From NCBI GenBank assembly GCA_052118065.1, contig JBQKHY010000010.1:1-64000 (forward strand): 64,000 nucleotides of DNA, in the 5' to 3' direction. Made by a program: the position numbers and the translations under genes. Shown here piece after piece: positions 13,940 to 22,517 of this stretch. Origin of the DNA: Ruminococcoides sp052118065. Lineage in GTDB: Bacteria; Bacillota; Clostridia; Oscillospirales; Acutalibacteraceae. Within the stretch, counting starts at the first letter, position 1, and the number at the start of each line of letters is the position of its first letter. Under the pieces are notes generated by a model that was not told the DNA's origin, made no database searches, and worked only from the letters and a program-made list of their open reading frames with translations.

Positions 13940-15319
13940 ATGAAAGTTATAGATTACTTAAAGGAATACAACAAAAAAAATATTTATCCTTTCCATATGC
14001 CGGGAAATAAAAGACAAGGCGAATTTAATCAGCTTGATTTTACAGAGGTTGAGAACTTAGACAACCTATATCACCCTGAGGGTATTTATAAGGAAAGTTT
14101 AGACAGAATTAAAAATTTATACGATACTAAGGAAAGTTATTTTTTAGTAAACGGCAGTACAGTTGGAATTTTATCGGCTATTACAGGTTGTGCTAAAAAA
14201 GGTGACAATATTTTAATGGCTAGAAATTGTCACAAGTCTGTTTATAATGCAGTAGAAATTTGGGACTTATCCCCTACCTACTTAATGCCTAAATCGGTAC
14301 ATTCTTTTATGGGAGAAATTTTGCCAAGTGATGTTGAAGATGCACTTAACAGTAATCCTAAAATTACGGTATGTATTATAACTTCTCCTACATATGAAGG
14401 AATTGTAAGTGATATAAAAAGTATTGCTAAAATTTGCCACAATCACAATGTAACTTTAATTGTTGATGAGGCACATGGCAGTCACCTAATGTTTGATGAT
14501 TATTTTCCAAATTCAGCAGTAAATTTAGGCGCCGATGTTGTAATACAAAGCACCCACAAAACATTAACCTCTTTAACAGGTACAGGGTTACTTCATATTT
14601 GCAGCGACAGAGTGAACAAAGATATTATTAAGAAAAGGCTGATGACTTTTCAAACTTCATCACCTAACTACTTAATGGTAGCTTCAGTTGACAGATGTAT
14701 TTGTGAACTTATTGAAAAAGGCAAAGAGTTATTCTCTACATACAGAAAAAGAATTAACAATTTTTACTTAGAATGTGGAAAACTTAAAAACCTTTCTATA
14801 TATAAAGGTGAAAATGCTTTTGCCTTTGACAAAAGTAAAATTGTAATTCTAACACAAAACACCAACCTATCAGGCACAGAATTACAAAAAATATTGAGAG
14901 AAAAATATTTAATAGAAACAGAAATGGCATCAGCTGATTATATTATTGCTATGACAAGCATATATGATACAGAAAAGGGTTTCACAAGGCTGATAAATGC
15001 CCTACAAAACATTGACAAAAAGTGTATATATATAGAAAAGGAAAATATAACACTAAACCACATTCCTAAAATGAAAATCAAGCCTTGTGAAGTTGAAGAT
15101 ACGAAAAAGGAATTTGTAGATATAGAAAACTGTTGTGGCAGAGTTTCCGGTGAATATATTTATGCTTATCCACCGGGAATACCTATTATTTCAATAGGTG
15201 AGGTTTTTGACGAAAAAGCAGTTAATACTATTAAATATTTAATAGAAAAAGGTGTTAATGTGGTGAGTGAAAGCAATAAACTCCCTTTTAAGGTGTGTTG
15301 TGCTATTGACACAAGGTAA
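13940..15319 (+). CDS. Orn/Lys/Arg decarboxylase family protein
   Basis: 459 residues from the ATG at 13940. It is a fold-type I PLP enzyme: FHMPGNKRQ near the N-terminus, VDEAHGSHLMFDDYFP, and STHKTLTSLTGTG, whose lysine holds PLP. The C-terminal decarboxylase domain is present (GRVSGEYIYAYPPGIPII) but short compared with biosynthetic arginine decarboxylases. This compact form (YaaO-like) probably decarboxylates lysine, ornithine or arginine to a polyamine precursor in the cytoplasm; the substrate cannot be read from the sequence. It is monocistronic between the DUF188 gene and the SCIFF locus. Confidence 0.85.
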   Translation: MKVIDYLKEYNKKNIYPFHMPGNKRQGEFNQLDFTEVENLDNLYHPEGIYKESLDRIKNLYDTKESYFLVNGSTVGILSAITGCAKKGDNILMARNCHKSVYNAVEIWDLSPTYLMPKSVHSFMGEILPSDVEDALNSNPKITVCIITSPTYEGIVSDIKSIAKICHNHNVTLIVDEAHGSHLMFDDYFPNSAVNLGADVVIQSTHKTLTSLTGTGLLHICSDRVNKDIIKKRLMTFQTSSPNYLMVASVDRCICELIEKGKELFSTYRKRINNFYLECGKLKNLSIYKGENAFAFDKSKIVILTQNTNLSGTELQKILREKYLIETEMASADYIIAMTSIYDTEKGFTRLINALQNIDKKCIYIEKENITLNHIPKMKIKPCEVEDTKKEFVDIENCCGRVSGEYIYAYPPGIPIISIGEVFDEKAVNTIKYLIEKGVNVVSESNKLPFKVCCAIDTR

Positions 15320-15376
15320 AAAATGATATAAAATATTATTAAATAAATTTGTTATTAATTAAGGAGGAAAATTCCT

Positions 15377-15529
15377 ATGAAGAGAATCGTAACAGTTAAT
15401 ACAAGAAACCTAACTGAATCAGTTAAAAAGGGTGGCTGTGGTGAATGTCAGACATCATGTCAGTCAGCTTGTAAGACTTCTTGTGGTATTGCAAATCAGC
15501 AGTGCGAAAAGCTAAAGGCTGAAAAATAA
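15377..15529 (+). CDS. scfA: SCIFF peptide (six cysteines in forty-five), RiPP precursor
   Basis: 50 residues. It begins MKRIVTVNTRNLTESVKKGG and carries six cysteines at 21, 24, 28, 32, 36 and 43 in the pattern GCGECQTSCQSACKTSCG...C. This is the clostridial SCIFF family, whose cysteines are joined by thioether bonds to partner residues by the radical SAM maturase encoded next. AAGGAGG lies nine bases before the ATG. It is nearly universal in Clostridia; its biological role is not known. A hairpin terminator separates it from the maturase gene, so the peptide can be made in excess. Confidence 0.93.
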   Translation: MKRIVTVNTRNLTESVKKGGCGECQTSCQSACKTSCGIANQQCEKLKAEK

Positions 15530-15545
15530 TTAAAAAAGTAAAAGG

Positions 15546-15569
15546 TCGCCGTAGGGTTTCCTATGGCGA
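15546..15569 (+). terminator. Attenuating terminator between SCIFF and its maturase
   Basis: TCGCCGTAGG/CCTATGGCGA stem with TTTTTATT tail, directly after the SCIFF stop codon. Readthrough would supply the maturase at a lower level. Confidence 0.8.
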
Positions 15570-15590
15570 TTTTTATTGTGGGGAATTTTT

Positions 15591-16985
15591 ATGGTACATT
15601 GTTATAAAAATAATGGCTACAATATTGTCCTAGACAGCAATTCAGGCAGTGTACATGCTGTTGATGAAGTAGCCTTTGAAGTAATTGATAAATACGAGTC
15701 AAGAAGTAAGGAAGAAATTATCCTTGAGCTTTGTGCTAAATATCCTGAAATCACTGCTGATGATATTGAAGAGATTTTTCAGGATATTGAGGAACTAAAA
15801 AAAGAAGGTAAACTATTTTCAGAAGACAAGTTTAAGGACTTACAGATTGACATTAAAGCAAGACCTACTCAGCTAAAGGCACTTTGCTTGCATATTGCTC
15901 ACGACTGTAATATGTGTTGTAAGTACTGCTTTGCAGGTGAAGGTGAATACAGTGGTGACCGTTCACTTATGTCTTTTGAAGTAGGTAAAAGAGCTTTGGA
16001 CTTTCTTATTGAACAGAGTGGTTCAAGAAAGAATCTTGAGGTTGACTTCTTTGGTGGTGAGCCATTACTTAACTTTGGTGTTGTTAAACAGCTTGTTGCT
16101 TATGCAAGAAGTATTGAAAAAGAAAAGGGCAAGAACTTCCGTTTTACACTGACAACTAACGGTGTACTTCTTGATGATGAAGTTATGGAATGGGCTAACA
16201 AAGAATGTTACAATGTTGTTCTTTCATTGGACGGTAGAAAAGAAACTAACGACAGAATGAGAAGAACAAGAAACGATAAGGGTACTTATGACCTTATTCT
16301 ACCTAAGTTCCAGAAAATGGCTAAAGAAAGAAATCAGCAAGGCTACTACATTCGTGGTACATACACTCACTACAACACAGACTTTGCAAATGATATTCTT
16401 CACCTTGCAGATATGGGCTTTGAACAGTTAGCTATGGAACCTGTTGTTACCGATCCTAAGATGGACTATGCTTTACAGGAAAGTGATATTCCTAAGCTAA
16501 AGGATCAGTATGACCTACTTGCAAAGGAAATGTGCAAGAGAAACAGAGAAGGTAAAGGCTTTACTTTCTTCCACTATATGATTGACCTAGAGGGTGGTCC
16601 TTGTATCTACAAGAGAATCTCAGGTTGTGGTGTTGGTACTGACTATATGGCAGTTACACCTTGGGGTGACCTATATCCTTGTCATCAGTTTGTGGGTGAT
16701 GAAAAGTTCCTACTTGGTAATGTTTTTGACGGTGTTAAGAACACAGATATTGTTAACGAATTTAAACTATGTAATGTTTATTCAAGAGAGGCTTGTCAAG
16801 ATTGTTTTGCTAAGTTATATTGTTCAGGTGGTTGCTCAGCTAATGCTTACCACACAACAGGCAAAATCACAGGCACTTGCGATATGAGTTGTGAACTACA
16901 TCGTAAGAGAGTTGAAAATGCAATTATGATTAAGATTGACGAACTTTTTGCAAATAGCGAAAATAACGAGAATAATCAGGAATAA
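15591..16985 (+). CDS. scfB: Thioether cross-link-forming SCIFF peptide maturase (radical SAM/SPASM)
   Basis: 464 residues from the ATG at 15591. N-terminal peptide-recognition region (1-95). Radical SAM cluster motif C106-x3-C110-x2-C113 (CNMCCKYC). DFFGGEPLLNFG holds the glycine motif for SAM. The C-terminal SPASM region has cysteines in GCGVGTDYMAVTPWGDLYPCH, ACQDCFAKLYCSGGC and CDMSCELH. The enzyme installs Cys thioether bonds in the upstream SCIFF peptide. Gene order and length fit the TIGR-type SCIFF maturase. It is followed after 9 bp by a membrane acyltransferase-like gene, probably in the same transcript. Confidence 0.93.
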   Translation: MVHCYKNNGYNIVLDSNSGSVHAVDEVAFEVIDKYESRSKEEIILELCAKYPEITADDIEEIFQDIEELKKEGKLFSEDKFKDLQIDIKARPTQLKALCLHIAHDCNMCCKYCFAGEGEYSGDRSLMSFEVGKRALDFLIEQSGSRKNLEVDFFGGEPLLNFGVVKQLVAYARSIEKEKGKNFRFTLTTNGVLLDDEVMEWANKECYNVVLSLDGRKETNDRMRRTRNDKGTYDLILPKFQKMAKERNQQGYYIRGTYTHYNTDFANDILHLADMGFEQLAMEPVVTDPKMDYALQESDIPKLKDQYDLLAKEMCKRNREGKGFTFFHYMIDLEGGPCIYKRISGCGVGTDYMAVTPWGDLYPCHQFVGDEKFLLGNVFDGVKNTDIVNEFKLCNVYSREACQDCFAKLYCSGGCSANAYHTTGKITGTCDMSCELHRKRVENAIMIKIDELFANSENNENNQE

Positions 16986-16994
16986 GGAGAAACT

Positions 16995-17576
16995 ATGAAA
17001 TCAAATTTCAAAGCAAAAATGATTTTCATAACAGAGCTCTTGCTAATTGGTTTTGTAGTTTTTTATGCAATTTTCTTATTTTTCAGAACAAGTATTTTCA
17101 AGACTATTACAGTTACACTAGGTGTTTTGCTATTTCATTTTGCAATGCGACTTTTTGTTAATTGGTTTTTCAAGAGTATGAAAGGCAGACCATGGAACCA
17201 CACCAACAAATGGTTTAGGGAAAGAAATTACGAAAGAGGACTTTTTAAAGTTCTAAAAGTTGCAAGTTGGAAAAATCACATTCCCGACTACAACCCTGAA
17301 GATTTTGACCAAAAGCAAAAGAGATTATCCAAGATGATTTCTAACAGTTGCAGAGAAGAAGTTACTCATATTGTTATGATTATAGCTAATTTCTTACCTA
17401 TCCTCTTACCTATCTTTTTGTCAGGTGTTAACTTTTGGTTACTGTTTTGGCTATCTGTTCTAGGGGGCATTATAGACTTAATGTTTATCCTAAAGCAAAG
17501 ATATAACAGACCAAAAATGGTTAAGGCTTTTCACTCACAAGAGTCCCAGAGAAAAGAATTTTATATGAATAATTAA
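16995..17576 (+). CDS. CrtO-like membrane acyltransferase family protein
   Basis: 193 residues. Membrane segments at about 8-28, 34-55, 125-145 and 145-165. The core WKNHIPDYNPEDFDQKQ, then NSCREEVTHIVMI, and the terminal QRYNRPKMVKAF match the family of glycosyl-4,4'-diaponeurosporenoate acyltransferase (CrtO of staphyloxanthin synthesis). No carotenoid genes are visible nearby, so the substrate here is unknown. AAGGAGA precedes the ATG, 9 bp after the SCIFF maturase stop, so it is probably the last gene of that operon and is followed by a terminator. Confidence 0.7.
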   Translation: MKSNFKAKMIFITELLLIGFVVFYAIFLFFRTSIFKTITVTLGVLLFHFAMRLFVNWFFKSMKGRPWNHTNKWFRERNYERGLFKVLKVASWKNHIPDYNPEDFDQKQKRLSKMISNSCREEVTHIVMIIANFLPILLPIFLSGVNFWLLFWLSVLGGIIDLMFILKQRYNRPKMVKAFHSQESQRKEFYMNN

Positions 17577-17581
17577 TCTGT

Positions 17582-17605
17582 AAAAGGACTGTTTTCAGTC
17601 CTTTT
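17582..17605 (+). terminator. Terminator of the scf operon
   Basis: AAAAGGACT/AGTCCTTTT with TTTTATTTTATG tail, five bases after the stop codon. Confidence 0.8.
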
Positions 17606-17630
17606 ATTTTATGTTCAATCATAACAAAAA

Positions 17631-17660
17631 AGCATTGAAGAAATTATTTTCTCCAATGCT
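17631..17660 (-). terminator. Terminator of the Schlafen-like gene
   Basis: AGCATTG/CAATGCT core extended by A/T runs on both sides; it can serve both strands and lies 33 bp after the minus-strand stop. Confidence 0.7.
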
Positions 17661-17692
17661 TTTTTTACTTTACATTAACAAATGTAATTCTA

Positions 17693-19132
17693 CTATTTAT
17701 CACTAGTAAAATACTTTTGATTTGAGCTCTTCGGTTTTTCCGGGTTTGTCATTTCAATTTTTCCATCTTTAATAAGAGGCTTAATGTATTTCTTGATTGC
17801 ATAACTTGGTGTAGTAATACCTAAATAATTTGCGATTTCACTCCTAGTTCTTGGAATACTACAAAATTCAAGTAAAGAATCTGTTGAATCCATACCATCC
17901 TTCAAACTTTCTGTGTTATTATAAAGAGTAACTGTAAAAGATTCTTTATTATCTTCAAATTTTGGTGCAGGTAGTCCTGCATTTTTCATTTCAGAATAGA
18001 TGGTTGGTATTCCTGAATATCTATTTTCAGTTAAACCTAAGGTTTCCATTGCAGTTGCTAACACAGGATTACGAGTATCAGGTTGCACTTTTCCCAGCTG
18101 GTCGATAGTCATTCTGCCATACAAACCACCCGGATTTTCCACTTCTAACCTATCATTATACATTGTTAGTTGAATAGGCATCCCTTCAGTATGAATACTG
18201 TAGTCTCTATGAACAAGTGCATTAAGTATAACTTCTCTAACTGCAGTTAGTGGATAATCAGCTTTATCATTTCTCTTTCCTGTTTGAGGATTGATTACTG
18301 TGCTTACTCTCATATTATTTTTAACAAATTGTAATGCACCATCAAGCATATCTTCTATTGTACCTTCAATTCTTCTATTATCCTTAAATCTTTCACCATT
18401 TTCACCTAAAACACCAACTTCATTACCATAAACAGATGTAGCGATTATAGACAATTGTGGAAAATATGCTTGTGGATAAGCACAAAAAAGCAATACACTT
18501 GCAAGAGTTAGTTTGCCATTTTTAGTAATACTCATAAGTTCATTAAATTGTTCGTCAGGTATTTTGGAAAGATTAGGTTTGTTCTTTTTACAAAGCAATT
18601 TATACTCAATAAATTTATCACTATTAATAGTTAGCATACTTGCTCTATCTATTACTCTAATATCATCTTGATATTTTTTACGATATGCTTCATAACTGTA
18701 AATTTCATAATCTGTCATTGGTTCATCTGAGTCACCACAGCGAATATAAGAACCTTTGACTTTTCCTTTACCTTTATAATAACAAGGTCTGTTAGTGATT
18801 TCTATTCCGGGAATCTCTGCAGAAACAACACTTTTACCATCCACTTCACAAATTGTAATTAATGGTCTAACAACAGGCTCCATCTCTTTACATTGATTAT
18901 TAATTTGCTTTTGTAAATCCTGTGAATCATAAACACCAACAACTGAATAATCTTTACTTTCATCAATTCCAAAAATTATAATTCCACCATCATCTTGATT
19001 AGAAAAGCTTGATAGAGTATCATATAACTTTTTAGGACAACCAATTTCAGCAGTTTTAAGTTCTAATGTTCTTGACTCACTTTTAGATGTTTGAATCTCT
19101 TTTACAAGTTCAACAAGTTCTTCCGTTTGCAT
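17693..19132 (-). CDS. Schlafen/AlbA_2-domain ATP-binding regulator
   Basis: 479 residues. The N-terminal AlbA_2 (Schlafen-like) nucleic-acid domain spans about 18-130 (ESRTLELKTAEIGCPKKLYD, GGIIIFGIDESKDY). A GHKL-ATPase-related C-terminal region (about 290-400) contains ALVHRDYSIHTEGMPI and YNDRLEVENPGGLYG. A winged-helix end (about 420-475) contains FCSIPRTRSEIANYLGI. This is the common 'ATP-dependent DNA helicase RecG-like / putative transcriptional regulator' architecture, which lacks helicase motifs. It is monocistronic, with GAGGAGGGATAAT before the ATG and AT-rich 41-bp tandem repeats directly upstream. A defence role is possible but unsupported. Confidence 0.85.
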   Translation of the reverse strand: MQTEELVELVKEIQTSKSESRTLELKTAEIGCPKKLYDTLSSFSNQDDGGIIIFGIDESKDYSVVGVYDSQDLQKQINNQCKEMEPVVRPLITICEVDGKSVVSAEIPGIEITNRPCYYKGKGKVKGSYIRCGDSDEPMTDYEIYSYEAYRKKYQDDIRVIDRASMLTINSDKFIEYKLLCKKNKPNLSKIPDEQFNELMSITKNGKLTLASVLLFCAYPQAYFPQLSIIATSVYGNEVGVLGENGERFKDNRRIEGTIEDMLDGALQFVKNNMRVSTVINPQTGKRNDKADYPLTAVREVILNALVHRDYSIHTEGMPIQLTMYNDRLEVENPGGLYGRMTIDQLGKVQPDTRNPVLATAMETLGLTENRYSGIPTIYSEMKNAGLPAPKFEDNKESFTVTLYNNTESLKDGMDSTDSLLEFCSIPRTRSEIANYLGITTPSYAIKKYIKPLIKDGKIEMTNPEKPKSSNQKYFTSDK

Positions 19133-19188
19133 ATTATCCCTCCTCTAAAATTATTATACTATTTTTTAAAAATTATGCAATAACTTTT

Positions 19189-19385
19189 AAAATTATCGAA
19201 GAGATTTTCAAAGTTATTGAAGAGATTTTAAAACTTTGAAACATTTTTCAAAATTATCGAAGAAATTTTCAAAACTTTGAAACATTTTTTAAAATTATCA
19301 AAAAGATTTTCAAAACTTTGAAACATTTTTCAAAATTATCAAAGAGATTTTTAAAATGTTTTGAAACTACTTTCAAAACATTTTA
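19189..19385. repeat. 41-bp tandem repeats upstream of the Schlafen-like gene
   Basis: About four and a half units of roughly 41 bp, each with AAAATTATCRAARARATTTTC then AAAACTTTGAAACATTTTTY. Internal symmetry (TTTCAAAACTTTGAAA) makes each unit foldable. They lie 57-250 bp before the minus-strand start codon, that is in its promoter region. Confidence 0.85.
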
Positions 19386-19398
19386 AATAATTGCAGAA

Positions 19399-19420
19399 AA
19401 CTCCCTCAAACGAGGGAGTT
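19399..19420. terminator. Hairpin terminator between the small peptide gene and the tandem repeats
   Basis: AACTCCCTC/GAGGGAGTT with TTTGTTTT on plus and TTTTCTGC on minus. It probably ends the minus-strand transcript of the 44-residue peptide gene (stop at 19467). Confidence 0.6.
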
Positions 19421-19466
19421 TTTGTTTTGGGATTATTAGATTATTTAGATTATAATATTTTAAAAA

Positions 19467-19601
19467 TTAATCTTCATCATCAAAGCCACCGGTAACAGTA
19501 TGGTTTACTGAGCTAAATGGTTCTGTCATTGACACCAGCATAACACTTTCTGTAGAAAAAGTTTCCACAATTAATTCCGGCTTTTTGTATTCTTTCTTCA
19601 T
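19467..19601 (-). CDS. 44-residue peptide, companion of the choice-of-anchor L protein
   Basis: AGGAGGTGC sits six bases before the ATG, an excellent ribosome site. The peptide is MKKEYKKPELIVETFSTESV..., continuing to an acidic, Gly-containing end TGGFDDED. There is no signal peptide. The basic N-terminus, the K-P-x-L-x-V-E-x-F segment and the variable acidic tail resemble small peptides with a 'MKK-Y-x-x-P' start that are common in Ruminococcaceae and have no assigned function. It is 11 bp downstream of the large secreted protein gene, so co-transcribed. It may be a RiPP-like precursor or a small regulator; neither is shown. Confidence 0.7.
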   Translation of the reverse strand: MKKEYKKPELIVETFSTESVMLVSMTEPFSSVNHTVTGGFDDED

Positions 19602-19612
19602 AAAAGCACCTC

Positions 19613-21628
19613 CTACTTACACAATTCATCAAGTGCATTATATAGCTCAACATAAGCCTTTAGCACATCATTATCTTCTGCTTTTGTTTCAATTTCTTGT
19701 AATGCAAGTTCATAGGAATTTTTGTAATATGACTTTTCCATTACCATATTGCCGGTTTCATCAATATACCAAAAAGCAAAGATATAGTCTGTATTCATAG
19801 TATTTGCTTTTAGTCCGTTATTATAACAAACAGACATTTTTTCTGTATTGGTAATGTTGTTTAATGAATAAACCTCAACACCCTTTAGCTTTAACAAATC
19901 TTTACCACAAGGAATGTTACTTCTGTTATATCCTAAATCTTTTAAGTCACCGTTATTGCAGTTATACACAACATAACCGTAATCTTTGCAAGTTTTCTCA
20001 ATACAACCTTCTACATTAAATGAAAGGCAATCACTACACTTTAGGCAAACATTATCTGTAAGGTTTTCACACAACACTATATTTTTAATATTACTGTTTA
20101 ATGGGTTATCAATCTTGTTTCCCACAGTTTCACTAGGTGCAACATTCTTCTTAAACATAGTGTCATATAACTTAACAATCTTGTTGCAAACATTGATTTC
20201 TTTACTGTTAAAGCCTAGATTTTCAGCATTACAGAACATAGGGTAAAGTTGTCTGTCCTTAATGCCACTATGAACAATCTTGTCACTTTCTTCTCTAACG
20301 AACATTACATAAATATGATTTTTTAGATTCTTTATATAAAGGTCACTTGAGATTTCACCACCACTATATTTGTAACCATTCTGAGTTGTGGTTTTGTTAC
20401 ACTTAACCTTTGTACCATTTGTCATCATTTCTTTAGGAGTAGGCTTTTCACTATCTTCTGTAATAATGTAGTACATATCCAGGTTTTCACCTTTACCGTA
20501 ACAAGTTAAGTTATATGGTTCATCATAATGGAAATTAGTGTAGTAGGAAAATCTCTGTTGATTTAGTGGCAGGTCAACAATCTCAACATAATTTGAAATA
20601 CCTGTACCGGAATAATCTCCTGTACCTGTTACTACAAGGTAAGCATATTTTCCCACCATATCCTTAGTAACTTTTAGGGTTTTACCTGTTTCATTAGGCA
20701 GTAGCTTACCCTCTTTTCCCTTTTCATCAGCAATATACCACTGATATGTGCAGGTAGTAGCTTTGTCTTTAAAAGTAGGACTTAATGTACCATTAGGCAT
20801 ATTTACACCACTGATGATAGGGTTCTCAATCTTCTTACCTAGGTTAATTGACTTACCCTCAATAAATACTGCTGAATTATAAATTGCATCAGAACAATCG
20901 GCAATTGCAAGTTTTAGTTTTACCTTGCCACCTTTAGGAATTTGTTTTGATGTTTGAGCAGTAAACACATTACTAATACCGTTAAAGCTGTCTTTATACA
21001 CTTTACTTGCTGAACCGGTAAAGTACTTGCCATACTTAATATTCATAATGGAAGTGTTTTTTCCGTTAGGTAGCTTTGCAATATTTTCATCATAGATACC
21101 GTCATTGTCGTAATCTACAAACAAGCCAAAACAATCATTGTAAATATCAGGTTGGTCAAATTCTGCTGAACCAAAAGAATAATTAAAGGCTAAAACAGTA
21201 TCATAGTTTGCATTGTTAGTTAGGGTAAACTCTACACTTGCCAAATCATACATACTGAAGTTAGTCATTTTCTTTAGGTCTTTATCTGTTTGTCTATAGA
21301 AATGTACCTCATCACTGCCTCTTTTTGATGACTCCAAAATACTTGACACATAACCGGTGGATAACACAAGACCTTCATCAATGCCAACATTACCTTTGCC
21401 GTTTTTGAAAGTACCTATCTGTCCCGATAAATTACCTTTCACCTTAATGTTAGAGGCGTTCATACCTTCCGACAGTACAGAAGAAACTATCTTCTCCTTA
21501 TCACTTACCTTAGTTACAGTAAAATTTTCCTTAGCACCGACACTTATAATAGGCAAACAAAGTGCTGCCATACCAATAGAAACTACTGCTTTACATTTGT
21601 TTCTGAAATTCAAATTTTGAAACACCAT
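19613..21628 (-). CDS. Secreted protein with a choice-of-anchor L domain
   Basis: 671 residues. A signal peptide ends near SVGAKE (residue 34). Residues about 36-265 form the choice-of-anchor L domain (VKGNLSGQIGTFKNGKGNVG, LSTGYVSSILESS, FNYSFGSAEFDQPD, FGLFVDYDNDGIYDE). An Ig-like or Big-type module follows at 270-350 (CTYQWYIADEKGKEGKLL). The C-terminal 300 residues are Cys-containing (KCSDCLSFNVEGC) and unrecognised. No membrane anchor is visible. The ATG at 21628 lies almost on the AGAAAGG motif; a TTG at 21613 with GGATGGTG upstream is a good alternative start. The function is probably cell-surface or matrix. Confidence 0.75.
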   Translation of the reverse strand: MVFQNLNFRNKCKAVVSIGMAALCLPIISVGAKENFTVTKVSDKEKIVSSVLSEGMNASNIKVKGNLSGQIGTFKNGKGNVGIDEGLVLSTGYVSSILESSKRGSDEVHFYRQTDKDLKKMTNFSMYDLASVEFTLTNNANYDTVLAFNYSFGSAEFDQPDIYNDCFGLFVDYDNDGIYDENIAKLPNGKNTSIMNIKYGKYFTGSASKVYKDSFNGISNVFTAQTSKQIPKGGKVKLKLAIADCSDAIYNSAVFIEGKSINLGKKIENPIISGVNMPNGTLSPTFKDKATTCTYQWYIADEKGKEGKLLPNETGKTLKVTKDMVGKYAYLVVTGTGDYSGTGISNYVEIVDLPLNQQRFSYYTNFHYDEPYNLTCYGKGENLDMYYIITEDSEKPTPKEMMTNGTKVKCNKTTTQNGYKYSGGEISSDLYIKNLKNHIYVMFVREESDKIVHSGIKDRQLYPMFCNAENLGFNSKEINVCNKIVKLYDTMFKKNVAPSETVGNKIDNPLNSNIKNIVLCENLTDNVCLKCSDCLSFNVEGCIEKTCKDYGYVVYNCNNGDLKDLGYNRSNIPCGKDLLKLKGVEVYSLNNITNTEKMSVCYNNGLKANTMNTDYIFAFWYIDETGNMVMEKSYYKNSYELALQEIETKAEDNDVLKAYVELYNALDELCK

Positions 21629-21816
21629 CCTTTCTCATTTATTTATATGCGATTGATAGTGCAAAATTACTGTTATTTTGGTTTACAAGTTAATTTTGTT
21701 ATATTAAACATAATAAATTACAGTTACAAAAAATTTTCCTTTATATTTAATAAACCTTAATAAAAATTAATTTGTAGAATTTCCCCTTTCATTGTGCTAA
21801 ATCACAAAAGGAAAAA

Positions 21817-21834
21817 GGACTGCATCAGCAGTCC
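21817..21834 (-). terminator. Terminator of the lrgA-lrgB-gntR operon
   Basis: GGACTGC/GCAGTCC with TTTTTCCTTTT following on minus, six bases after the gntR stop. Confidence 0.85.
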
Positions 21835-21840
21835 AAATCC

Positions 21841-22509
21841 TTAACTATTCAAAACATCATCTATTATATCGTAATGTAGGTTAATAGCGTTTTCACATTT
21901 TTCTTTATCCTTACTGATAAGGCTACTTAAAATATTTTTATGTGCAGTATCTAACTTTTCTTTAGTATCAATGTCAATAATCTTAATTACCTCATCAATC
22001 CATCCTCTATACACATCAATAACTGCATCCATTATTGCCATCCAAAATACATTACCTGAGGACATAGCAAGAAGATAATGAAACATTTTATCCTTATCAA
22101 CTTCATCATCAGTTGAAGTGGTTTCTTTATTTAGTACACTTTCAATTTCAGTAAAGTCAAAGTCACTTTTATTCATAATTGTCATACAAACAGAAAGTTC
22201 CATTGTTCTTCTAAAGTCACAAATATCTTTCTTAGACACTACCTTTATCATAAGTAAGGTTCGTATCATCTCGGAAAATTTCTTAGACACATTACCTGTA
22301 TAGTAGTTGCCTGAACCTCTCACACTTTCTGTGATACCCATATTTTCTAAACTTCTCAGGGCCTCTCTTGTGGAGTTTCTGCTAATGCCTAATTTTTCCG
22401 ATAAAGTTCTTTCTGTTGGAAGTCTGTCCCCTATAGAAATATTACCATTTGCAATTTCACTGCAAATATAGTCAACTGCTTTTTGATATTCTCTGGAATT
22501 TTCTTTCAT
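21841..22509 (-). CDS. GntR/FadR-family transcriptional regulator
   Basis: 222 residues. The N-terminal winged helix (about 5-72; GDRLPTERTLSEKLGISRNSTREALRSLENMG) is typical of GntR. The C-terminal FCD-type helical ligand domain (85-220) contains DFRRTMELSV and FHYLLAMSSGN. It is the last gene of the lrgAB operon, 8 bp after lrgB. A perfect TTGGT-N3-ACCAA palindrome of FadR-operator type overlaps the operon promoter, so autoregulation and control of lrgAB are likely. The ligand is unknown. Confidence 0.88.
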   Translation of the reverse strand: MKENSREYQKAVDYICSEIANGNISIGDRLPTERTLSEKLGISRNSTREALRSLENMGITESVRGSGNYYTGNVSKKFSEMIRTLLMIKVVSKKDICDFRRTMELSVCMTIMNKSDFDFTEIESVLNKETTSTDDEVDKDKMFHYLLAMSSGNVFWMAIMDAVIDVYRGWIDEVIKIIDIDTKEKLDTAHKNILSSLISKDKEKCENAINLHYDIIDDVLNS

Positions 22510-22517
22510 AAGTCACC

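Noticed and set aside
19189..19385. CRISPR array
   Set aside because: The units are contiguous tandem repeats without unique spacers, and no cas genes lie nearby.
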